Source: Elusimicrobiota bacterium
GTDB taxonomy: Bacteria > Elusimicrobiota > Elusimicrobia > UBA1565
Direction: 5' to 3'
Length of the DNA stretch: 64,000 nt
NCBI GenBank assembly: GCA_041660925.1
Contig: JBAZVI010000005.1
Span: 248,001-312,000, forward strand
The translations under genes and the position numbers were made by a program. Every line of letters starts with the position of its first letter. Positions within the stretch are counted from its first letter, which is position 1. The notes under the pieces were generated by a model. The model had not been told where the DNA came from. It searched no databases and saw only the letters and a program-made list of their open reading frames with translations. Below, in pieces: positions 16,601 through 23,667 of the stretch.

Positions 16601-19081
16601 GTGATAGACCTCAACCCGGGCACGACCTATGCCTTCCGCGTCGGCACGCTCAACCATGAGAACGCCGCCCACTACGTCCATCTCCCCGGCACGCGGACCA
16701 TCATCACGCCCTTCACCTGGACGGGGGCGGGGGGCAACGGACTGTGGTACACCGCGACGAACTGGAATCCCAACGGCGTGCCCAACGCCGGCTCGCCGGT
16801 GACCATCGCGCTCAACAACGCGCGCGTGCGCGCCCTCGTCACCAACGCTCCCATAAGCTTCTCAAGCATGACGCTCGGGAAAGTGGACGGTTCCGTCTCC
16901 GTCAACCTCGACATCGCGACGACCATCGTCCGAGGCGGCAGCGTACTCGTCTACCCCAACGCCGGGCTCACGCTCGCGACGACCTACCAGCTGTACTTCA
17001 ACGGCGACGCGACCTTCGTGCGCGGTTCATCGCTCTCGCACCGCATCAACACGACAGGCGTGAACGTCGCGACCTACGCGGTGGTCATGCGCGTGGCGGG
17101 GACCTTCGACCTGCAGGGGGGCTCGACCATCGCCGTAAGCACCAACGGCTTCCAGGGCGGAGCGGCCAACGGCGGCGACGGCTCCGGTACCGGCGCGGGC
17201 TTCGGCGACACGGCCTCCAACGGCGGCGGCTCGGGGGCCGGACACGGCGGGACCGGCGGGCAAGCCAGCATCAACGTGGGCGGCAGCGCCTACGACTCGC
17301 GGACATCGCCCATGCAGCTGGGTTCGGGCGGCGGCGGCGGAGACACGGCCGCCGCCAACGGCGGCGGGCGCGGCGGCGGCTGCGTTCGCATCGAGGCCGA
17401 CACCTTCAAGCTCGACGGACTCATCGCGGCCAACGGCGGCCGCGGCAACAACGGGACCGGGGGCTCGGCGACGACCGGCGCCGGCGGCGGCGGCTCGGGC
17501 GGCACCGTCTACCTGAAGGCCGATTACTTCATCGGCTCGGGGACGATCACGGCGTTCGGCGGCGACGGCGGCACCGATACCGACAACGGCGACGACCCGG
17601 GCGGCGGCGGCGGCGGCGGCCGCGTCTCCATCGACGTGACGGTCGGCGGGAACACCTGCGACCTCTTCGTCTCGACGCACGGCGGGCTCTCGGGCGGCGG
17701 CACCTCGGGAGCCGGCGGCGACGGAAGCTTCAGCTCGACGGTGACGCTACCGTCTCCGTCGCTCGTCGCGGTGGTCGCGACCAGTGATACGGTCCATTGG
17801 AATTGGAGCACCGTCTACGGAGCGAAGGACTACCAGCTCTTCTCCTCGACCGGAGGGCTCGGGCAGTCGCCGGTCCTCGAGCCTTCGGCGACCTCCTACA
17901 CCGAGACCGGGCTCGACCCGAACACCCTCCACACGCGTTTCGTTCGCGTCTCCGCCTGCGGCAACGCCGCCGATTCGGCGGAGGCGGCGCTCGCCACGCT
18001 CGCGCGGCCGCCCCGCGTTCTCGCGCAGCCCTTCCTGAACAACGCGCTCAGCTCCATCACGGTCGCCTGGGCGGCCTGGGAGACGGCCCCGCAGAAGGAC
18101 AGCTGCTCCGGCTACCGGCTTGAGGCGTCGTCGACGGATTTCGGGGCCTCCGCGCCGGGGGGACTCGTGCTGACCTCGGAAACGGCGAAAGTGCTGGCCT
18201 CCACGCTGACGGTCGCCGGGCTCGACCCGAACACGACCTATTACTATCGAGTCGCCGCGCTCAACGTCGAGGGCTCGACGAGCGTCTATGCGGTGCTCGG
18301 GGCCAGCGCGACGCTCGCCTTCTCTCCGGCCGCCGCCGCGGAGGTGTTCCCCTCGGTGCACATCGCTTCGATCACGGCCGAGTGGGAGGCGCTTCCGACC
18401 GCGGCCGCCGACGCGGCGAGCAAGAGCGCCGCGGGCTATTGGCTCGAGGCTTCCTCGACGAACTTCGGGGCGCTCCTGCCGGGAGGACTCGTCTACTCCT
18501 CGCGTACCTACTCCCTGGCGGCAAGCTCCCTGACGATCGGCGCGGGAGGGACCCTCGACCGCTGCGCGACCTACTACTTCCGCCTGGCCTCGCTGAGCTA
18601 CAACGTGCTCCCCAACTATCAGACCCTGGGCTCGACGATGACGCTCAACGACTGGGGCGCGAATTTCTCCGTTCACAGCGTCGACATCGGGAACATCGAC
18701 GTGAACACGGAGCATCTCATCCCCACGGGCTTCGTCGTCAGCAACGGCGTCGCCTGTCCCGCGACCCTCCAGCTCAAGGCCGAGGTCGTGACCTCGGGAG
18801 GGAGCCCCTGGTCGGTGGCCTCATCGTCGGGGACCGACACGCTGACGGTGCAGGCGCTCTTCGACGCGGCGCAGCCGGCCGCGACGGACTTCACGGGCGA
18901 GGACCTGCTCGCCGAGACGCCGCTGCAGGCCACGGGGACCCGGTTCGCGGGGGGGCAGAACGGGGCAGGACTCATCTACCTCGAGGAACGCACGCTGTGG
19001 CTGAAGATCGGCATGCCGCGCATCTCCAGCACCGACCTGCCGCAGGACCTGCGGGTCACGGTCTACGGCTACCCGCCGTAG
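13619..19081 (+). CDS. Large exported fibronectin type III and glycine-rich surface protein
   Basis: 1820 residues. The ATG at 13619 overlaps the previous stop and begins a signal-like segment (MKKSLGPFLLAALLTALGGASLLRALE). A short N-terminal module (SGGAAASSSYRLGASVGEAVA...LGPGLRQLLHFPG) resembles a motif often found ahead of FN3 arrays. Then come more than ten FN3-like units, each with a N-T-T-Y-Y/H-x-R core. Next is a TWTGAGGNGLWYTATNW segment and a beta-helix-like stretch with a glycine-rich block (about nt 17150-17640; GGGGGDTAAANGGGRGGG), then more FN3 units and a unique C-terminal beta domain. It is probably an adhesive or matrix protein delivered together with the three fibre-like proteins. 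No anchor or sorting domain is recognised. Confidence 0.82.
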   Translation: MKKSLGPFLLAALLTALGGASLLRALEPASSDSSRLPRAGVGVSGGAAASSSYRLGASVGEAVAASTAAPAGLGSALGPGLRQLLHFPGAVTTLTGVEGAELTSTTLRWTAPGYDGRMGALAPWTTYYVRVASFTAPDTFRYLDAVVVVSTKDTAPGAAVSTPTYGLLSNTTYYAQLWTKDAGGNLSYASNRSTFVTLARLTQKTAPTDDPFLADDGTSRVFFTSATARWAALPTKPPEVDSMTAVGYVLEASSTDFGALSPGGVVSSSFTYSVRASTLVVSEPPLATNKVYHFRVGTLNHAGVVRYLVLGSTKTKLQPVDPAAVDPPFTAVSSGAMIVHWDSNGNADQTIYTLETSDAWDFSSPATTSSGTFNVFVATVGLAANTTYYYRVKASTDGADSAVIPLPSTATLTLVPEGVPDSFPLLHVSSLTLAWSANGNPLNLSSYTLALSTGEDWPNAFEGNVYRSTSPAGALPAATLLGLLSNTTYHAFAAGLNHGGAASAYAALGATSTLTAQPLMLPPSFAEVFEDGFFVRWDAAGNALALTTYTLEASASESFSPAETDKLLVSTVPDAGPGAAFSGLNGNTTYYLRARALNHNGVPSDYRVLEATSTLALAPSSLDFEGLPPTEDALRLDWSGGTNRAGTEHQVNVSTDPSFGYGAPVTTHAVTTLFLSSGTLLANTTYHFRVRAVNNNGLSSVLVYASTSTLSRQPALAAPTFAQVHGTSMTVRWLRNDNPLSRTTYTIELSVSPSFDPFELDRVAFATAPVGDVPTATFTGLTLNATYYLRIGALNHNAVPSAWLEPGSTSTLAGLPTGAEVPQVYFGSMTATWDLASPPPAGWELRGSSTAFNGKGQVYISSYPAGGLTALTLYGNLAAGMWPNTTHYLRLGALNWNTVPNVVEVSSRSTLARQVSNASYLYNAINGVFATSASVTWNALPSAAVAGDSAACQGYVVEATTTDAFGVTDWTGEVLSSTTLVYSVGNRLVPSTLTVIDLNPGTTYAFRVGTLNHENAAHYVHLPGTRTIITPFTWTGAGGNGLWYTATNWNPNGVPNAGSPVTIALNNARVRALVTNAPISFSSMTLGKVDGSVSVNLDIATTIVRGGSVLVYPNAGLTLATTYQLYFNGDATFVRGSSLSHRINTTGVNVATYAVVMRVAGTFDLQGGSTIAVSTNGFQGGAANGGDGSGTGAGFGDTASNGGGSGAGHGGTGGQASINVGGSAYDSRTSPMQLGSGGGGGDTAAANGGGRGGGCVRIEADTFKLDGLIAANGGRGNNGTGGSATTGAGGGGSGGTVYLKADYFIGSGTITAFGGDGGTDTDNGDDPGGGGGGGRVSIDVTVGGNTCDLFVSTHGGLSGGGTSGAGGDGSFSSTVTLPSPSLVAVVATSDTVHWNWSTVYGAKDYQLFSSTGGLGQSPVLEPSATSYTETGLDPNTLHTRFVRVSACGNAADSAEAALATLARPPRVLAQPFLNNALSSITVAWAAWETAPQKDSCSGYRLEASSTDFGASAPGGLVLTSETAKVLASTLTVAGLDPNTTYYYRVAALNVEGSTSVYAVLGASATLAFSPAAAAEVFPSVHIASITAEWEALPTAAADAASKSAAGYWLEASSTNFGALLPGGLVYSSRTYSLAASSLTIGAGGTLDRCATYYFRLASLSYNVLPNYQTLGSTMTLNDWGANFSVHSVDIGNIDVNTEHLIPTGFVVSNGVACPATLQLKAEVVTSGGSPWSVASSSGTDTLTVQALFDAAQPAATDFTGEDLLAETPLQATGTRFAGGQNGAGLIYLEERTLWLKIGMPRISSTDLPQDLRVTVYGYPP

Positions 19082-19084
19082 TCC

Positions 19085-21526
19085 TCAAGTCTTCTTTTCT
19101 TTTTCCTGGAAGAGCTTGTCGGGGAGGCCCGGCAGGCGTTTCGGCGCGCGCCAGAAGAGCAGCGCGCCGAGAACATAGGCGACCCCGATGGGGAGCAGGA
19201 GGGTGGGGAAGGCCTGCGTCAGCAGGCCGGCGGCCAGCGAGAGCAGGCCGTAGCCCATCGAGTTGAAGGTGTTGAAGAAGGAGCTCGAGACTCCGAAGAC
19301 CTTCCCCAGGTCCTCGCGGCGGGTGCTTCCCTGCTGGTAGACGCTGAAGGACACCGCGGCCGGGCCCGTGAACATCCCATAGAGGAGCATCGTGAGGAAG
19401 AACGCGGTCTTCACGCTGATCCATGCCGCCGCGCCGGGCAGCGTCCAGACGAGATAGGGCGCCCAGATCGCGAGAAGTCCGGCGCCGAGGAACTTGATCC
19501 AGCCGCGGTGCGTGAGCCGGCTCGAGAGCGCGATGAGCCCGGCCACCAGGGCCGCCGCGGCCGCGGCGGCGACGAGGCTGCCGGGCACGAGCGTCAGGTA
19601 GACCCAGGTCGCGGCCAGCGCGAGCACCGCTCCCTGCACCAGCCGCTGTCCGGCGACCTTCTTCCCGACGAAGGGCACGGTGAGCTCCGGCAGCTTCACT
19701 TGCGAGGAGATCGAGATGAGGTTCCCGAAGAAGGCCGCGCCATGGAGCATCCCGAGCATCAGGCCCTTGCCCGTCGCGCCCACCAGCGTCGTCGCGATGA
19801 GAGGGAGCGCGAAGTTCTGCAGGGGGTAGGTCAGCACCGCCTGGAAGGAGGAGTAGAGGATGGAGGCGAACTGGCGGCCCTTCCAGAGCTTCGACTCGGT
19901 CCGCAGCGCCTTGGCCTCGGGCTCGGCGGACTTCCCGGCGGCCTCGAGCTCGGCGAGCCGCGCGGCGACCTCCTTCTCCCGGGCCGAGGGCTCGCGGAAC
20001 TCCCCGGCGCGCAGGGCGCGCACGGTGTCCGAGCGGAACACCCAGAAGAAGAGGGCCGCGGTGATGGGGAGCGAGGACTTCAGGACGCCCGCGACGACCC
20101 TCGGCAGGGCATAGGGCGCGAGCGCCGCGAGCAGGGGGCCGGAAGCGGCGTAGAGCGCGACCGCGCCGGCGAGGAATGCGATCTCGAGCCCGTACTTCCT
20201 CAGGAACGGTCCGATGGAGAGACCGTTCTTCTCGGCGCCGGGCCGCGCCTTGGGGGCGTCGGTCGGCATCGTGAACCAGAGGATGGGCACGACGAGGAAG
20301 GCGTGCACCGCGGCGGAGATGAGGAAGGGGAGGAGGGGGTTCCACTTGTCCACGATGGAGCCGACCCCGATGATGAGGCCGAGGACGACCTGCATCGTGA
20401 CGTAGTGCACCGAGCGCAGGGCGGTGACGGTCTCCTGGTGCTTGCCGGCGAGGCGGCGGATGTAGGCGTTGTCCGTCGTCATCGTCGAGGAGAGGACCCA
20501 GCCGTTGGCGATGGAGGAGAGCAGCAGCGTCCAGAAGTTGAGGATGCCGAAGTAGGAGAAGGCGGGGAGCGCGAGGGTGAGGATGGAGCGCAGGCCGACG
20601 TTGATGGCCATCGAGTGCCGCGCCGAGAGCTTGTCGGCGAGCGCGCCGTTGAGCGGGCCGGTGGCGATGGCGGCCAGAGGTCCGAGCGCCATGAGCGTCC
20701 CGTAGACCGCCCAGCCCACGGCCGGCGCGGCGACGAAGGGGTAGGCGATGGAGGTGAGGATGAAGGAGGCCATCGACAGCGTGCCGGTGATGAAGAGCGC
20801 GATGACGGCCTTCTTGTTGAAGCCGTCGGCCGGGGCCGAAGGCGCCGGGGCCGGGACGACCGGCGCGGCCGCGTGCTCGCCTTCGTTGGAGGGCGCGAGC
20901 TCGGGGAGGTGGGAGACCGTCCGCCCCGCGACGGAGGAGTCCTCGTCGACGGCGGCCGCACGGCGGCCGTGGAAGAGGCGTTCGAGGAGCGAGAGGCGGC
21001 CGGTGTCGGTCTCGGCCTTCGCGATCGCAGCGCCGCTCTCTTCGAGCGTCTTTATGACGGAGATCTGTGCGGTCTCGGACGGCGCGGAGATCGCGACGGC
21101 CCCCTCACCCTCCCCTCTCCCCCGGCGGGGGAGAGGGATGAAGGGAGAGGGGGTCGCGGCCATGACGGCGGAGTTCGTCCGGGCGACGGGAAGAAAGCTC
21201 TTGGGCGCAAGCGCGGCGACGGCGGCCCCCGACTTCGCTCGGGGCGTCCCGACCGTCGGCGACAGAGTCGCGGGCTGGACGGTCGGAAGCGTCAGCGGCG
21301 CGTCGAGGCGGACGGTCCCGGTGATGGGAAGGACGTTGGCTCCCTGACCGGTGAGGACGGCGGCGGCCCCTACGAAGGGGGTCGGCGTGAAGGAGGCCGG
21401 CGCGATCGGCGCGGTATGGACCGTCTGGGCGAAGAGCGTGAGGGCTTGAGGGCCGGGGGCGAGGATGAAGAGGGCGGCGCCGAGGAAGGCGCTCAGGAGG
21501 CGGGAGGGCAGGGACCTCTTCCTCAT
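19085..21526 (-). CDS. MFS transporter with exported-type N-terminus (paralogue lacking the HAD domain)
   Basis: 813 residues. The N-terminal hydrophobic segment ends ILAPGPQALTLFAQTVHT, nearly the same as in the HAD-MFS protein. A low-complexity linker of about 200 residues follows, then at least 12 membrane helices closely matching the paralogue (LTSIAYPF.A.PAVGWA, ALGPLAAIATGPLNG, YFGILNFWTLL, GWVLSSTMTTDNAY). It also ends FWRAPKRLPGLP. Residues about 125-142 are encoded by an inserted REP-like repeat, giving SPFIPLPRRGRGEGEG. The stop lies 3 nt from the end of the convergent FN3 gene. TACCCT ends 7 nt before the ATG, so the mRNA may be leaderless. The substrate is unknown. Confidence 0.85.
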   Translation of the reverse strand: MRKRSLPSRLLSAFLGAALFILAPGPQALTLFAQTVHTAPIAPASFTPTPFVGAAAVLTGQGANVLPITGTVRLDAPLTLPTVQPATLSPTVGTPRAKSGAAVAALAPKSFLPVARTNSAVMAATPSPFIPLPRRGRGEGEGAVAISAPSETAQISVIKTLEESGAAIAKAETDTGRLSLLERLFHGRRAAAVDEDSSVAGRTVSHLPELAPSNEGEHAAAPVVPAPAPSAPADGFNKKAVIALFITGTLSMASFILTSIAYPFVAAPAVGWAVYGTLMALGPLAAIATGPLNGALADKLSARHSMAINVGLRSILTLALPAFSYFGILNFWTLLLSSIANGWVLSSTMTTDNAYIRRLAGKHQETVTALRSVHYVTMQVVLGLIIGVGSIVDKWNPLLPFLISAAVHAFLVVPILWFTMPTDAPKARPGAEKNGLSIGPFLRKYGLEIAFLAGAVALYAASGPLLAALAPYALPRVVAGVLKSSLPITAALFFWVFRSDTVRALRAGEFREPSAREKEVAARLAELEAAGKSAEPEAKALRTESKLWKGRQFASILYSSFQAVLTYPLQNFALPLIATTLVGATGKGLMLGMLHGAAFFGNLISISSQVKLPELTVPFVGKKVAGQRLVQGAVLALAATWVYLTLVPGSLVAAAAAAALVAGLIALSSRLTHRGWIKFLGAGLLAIWAPYLVWTLPGAAAWISVKTAFFLTMLLYGMFTGPAAVSFSVYQQGSTRREDLGKVFGVSSSFFNTFNSMGYGLLSLAAGLLTQAFPTLLLPIGVAYVLGALLFWRAPKRLPGLPDKLFQEKEKKT
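21100..21153. repeat. REP-like repeat inserted inside the MFS coding sequence
   Basis: The core is a perfect 11-bp stem CCCTCTCCCCC / GGGGGAGAGGG (21113-21137), flanked by CCCTCACC and GATGAAGGGAGAGGGGG. It is in frame with the host gene and lies in the non-conserved linker before the membrane helices. Confidence 0.75.
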
Positions 21527-21533
21527 CGGCCAT

Positions 21534-21539
21534 AGGGTA
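21534..21539 (-). promoter_or_regulatory. Candidate -10 box of the MFS paralogue
   Basis: TACCCT on the minus strand ends 7 nt before the ATG at 21526. No clear -35 was found. Confidence 0.35.
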
Positions 21540-21630
21540 CCCGCGTGCTTGAACGCGCGCGTGGGCCTTCGGGGCGTTCCCGTCGCGGCATAGGGCCCAG
21601 CCCCCTTCGGGTCCTAAGGATTCATGAAGG

Positions 21631-21659
21631 TTGACGGTGCGGAGTGCGAGCGCTACACT
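21631..21659 (+). promoter_or_regulatory. Strong sigma-70-type promoter, leaderless
   Basis: TTGACG (21631-21636), 17-nt spacer, TACACT (21654-21659). The ATG follows 6 nt later, so the predicted transcription start coincides with the start codon at 21666. Confidence 0.8.
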
Positions 21660-21665
21660 ACGCTC

Positions 21666-23516
21666 ATGCGCAGGACTCTTCCTCTCGTCGTTCTGATCGC
21701 GTGCGGCTGCTTCGGGTCCGACCCCTATCGGCGCCTGGCGGAGGATCTTGCCGACCCTCTCGGCAAGGGTGATCGCAGGATCGCCGTTCTGCCTTTCCGC
21801 GACCTCGAATCGCACGACTCCAACGCGGGGCTGAAGGTCGCCGAAGCGCTGACGACCAGGCTTTATCGGCGCAAGGGACTGCAGCTCGTCGAAAGATCGC
21901 TGCTCGACAAAGTCCTCGACGAACATCGCGTCGAGGGGTCCGGAGCGTTCGACGAGGCCTCGCTCCAGCGGTTGGGGCGACTCGCCGGCGCCGACGCGGT
22001 CGTCGTCGGCACCCTCACCGGCCTCGACGCCGAGAACGCCGAGATCAACGCGCGAGTCGTCGAGATGGGAACCGGGCGGATGCTCTCTGCTGCGCGAGCG
22101 CGCGTTCCACGCCCGACGGCGTCCGCACATGAGCCGCGAGCGGCAGCGGCGACGATGAGCGAAGCGAAGGTCCTTCCCGCCGAGATGCCGTCTCCCGAGA
22201 TCGGGATTGCGAGGGCGCCGCGCGCGGGGCAGGTCTCGGGTATGGATTTCATCGACGGCGCATGGGCCGGCCAGGGGATCGAGGTCGACGACGCGGGAGT
22301 CCGGCTCGTGCGCCCCGCGGACGCCGTGTTCTCGGTCGACGACGTGACGCCGCTTCCGGGCCCGAAGAAGACGCACGGCGTCGCGGTCTGGGCGGGGAGG
22401 ATCTACGTCGTCGGCGGGGAGTCGGACGGAGGGGCGGCCAGCGCCGACGTCTTTTCCGCACCGGTCCTGAAAGACGGGACGCTCGGGCAATGGCGCGGCG
22501 AGACGCCTCTTCCGGGTGCGCGCTATCAGGCTCCGATAGCCGTCTGGGACGGGCGTCTATTCGTCTTCGGCGGATATGGGGGAGGCTATCGCGACGACGT
22601 GTTGGCGGCGGGGATCGGCGAGGAGGGAAGGCTCGGCGCATGGACGGCCGTGGCGCGTCTCCCCGAAGCACTGACGTACGGGCATGCCGCGGTCTGGGCG
22701 GGGCGCGCCTATCTGTCCGGAGGAGTCAACGTCCGCGGGAACCTTCCGTACATGCTGACCGCGGAGATCCAACCGCAGGGTCGGTTCGGAGCCTGGGAGA
22801 GGATCGAGACCGGGACGGATCGCGGGGGCCTGACGCCGGCGGCGGCGATGGACCGCATCTATCTTACGGGCGGCAACAAAGCCCTCGAGAGCTCCAAGAC
22901 CGTACTCTGGATGGAGGCTTCGGCGGAGGGGCCGCGCCGACTGCTTCGAGCGGGACGCATGCTCCCCGTTCCTCTTCTCGGGCAGGGTTTCGCGGCGGCC
23001 GACGGAAGACTCTTCATCCTCGGCGGATCCTATCCGGGGGTGGACTCCGCGCAGAGGGCGAGCAGCGCGGTGTTCTCGTCGCGTCCTTCCGCGGACGGAG
23101 AGCCGGGCGTCTGGACGCGGGTAGGGCGTCTGCCCGGACCCCGTTCAGACTTCTTCGGGACTCCCTTCTGGGGGGACTCTCTCTATGTCATCGGCGGCGC
23201 GGAGGGCAGCCATGCCGCGTCGCGGGCGCTGCGGGTCCGCGTGGATCGCAGCGCGGTCCGCTCCGGGACCTATTTCGGCTCGCTCTCGTTCAAGGAGTCG
23301 CGGCCGTGCCGTCTCGTCTGGAAGGCGGATTCCAACGGCGGGAAGCTCCGAATCTCGGTCCGCACGGCGGCCGGCGGAGACTTCTCGTCATGGCGGCGCG
23401 TCGAGAACGGGCAATCCCTGGGCTCGGTCCGCATCGTCGAGTATCGGGTCGATCTCGAAGCGGCCGCGGACGGCCGCTCGCCTCTTCTTCGCGAGATCGG
23501 TCTTCGCACGCGATAG
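21666..23516 (+). CDS. FlgO/CsgG-like lipoprotein fused to kelch-type beta-propeller
   Basis: 616 residues from the ATG at 21666, chosen because it starts a lipoprotein signal (MRRTLPLVVLIAC, lipobox LIAC, Cys13) and sits just after a strong promoter. Residues about 25-150 match the FlgO/CsgG-N type fold: RIAVLPFRDLESHDSNAGLKVAEAL, LQLVERSLLDKVLDEHR, LGRLAGADAVVVGTLTG. Residues about 210-520 form kelch-like blades (VAVWAGRIYVVGGES, IAVWDGRLFVFGGYG, AAVWAGRAYLSGGV, AAADGRLFILGGSY, DSLYVIGGAEG). A small beta domain ends the protein. It is probably anchored to the outer membrane. FlgO-type domains occur near flagella and in envelope complexes; the kelch fusion is unusual. The function is unknown. 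Confidence 0.78.
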   Translation: MRRTLPLVVLIACGCFGSDPYRRLAEDLADPLGKGDRRIAVLPFRDLESHDSNAGLKVAEALTTRLYRRKGLQLVERSLLDKVLDEHRVEGSGAFDEASLQRLGRLAGADAVVVGTLTGLDAENAEINARVVEMGTGRMLSAARARVPRPTASAHEPRAAAATMSEAKVLPAEMPSPEIGIARAPRAGQVSGMDFIDGAWAGQGIEVDDAGVRLVRPADAVFSVDDVTPLPGPKKTHGVAVWAGRIYVVGGESDGGAASADVFSAPVLKDGTLGQWRGETPLPGARYQAPIAVWDGRLFVFGGYGGGYRDDVLAAGIGEEGRLGAWTAVARLPEALTYGHAAVWAGRAYLSGGVNVRGNLPYMLTAEIQPQGRFGAWERIETGTDRGGLTPAAAMDRIYLTGGNKALESSKTVLWMEASAEGPRRLLRAGRMLPVPLLGQGFAAADGRLFILGGSYPGVDSAQRASSAVFSSRPSADGEPGVWTRVGRLPGPRSDFFGTPFWGDSLYVIGGAEGSHAASRALRVRVDRSAVRSGTYFGSLSFKESRPCRLVWKADSNGGKLRISVRTAAGGDFSSWRRVENGQSLGSVRIVEYRVDLEAAADGRSPLLREIGLRTR

Positions 23517-23553
23517 AGCCCTCGTTCTCCGTACGCGCGCGCGTCCGCGCGCC

Positions 23554-23582
23554 TTGAATAGTTAATATCGCTATGCCATAAT
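23554..23582 (+). promoter_or_regulatory. clpC promoter
   Basis: TTGAAT (23554-23559), 17-nt spacer, CATAAT (23577-23582), giving a 5' leader of roughly 80 nt. The region is AT-rich against the genome background. No CtsR or CIRCE-type operator was recognised. Confidence 0.65.
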
Positions 23583-23667
23583 CAACGAATATCGCCGGGG
23601 AAATCGTCCGGCGGCGCACCGTTTTCAGCCGCGAGACGCAGGCGGATACGACTCGAACGAGGTCATC

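Noticed and set aside
17150..17640. Glycine-rich block as a CRISPR or simple-repeat locus
   Set aside because: It is in frame, irregular, and belongs to the glycine-rich domain of the FN3 protein; there are no equal-length repeats with unique spacers.
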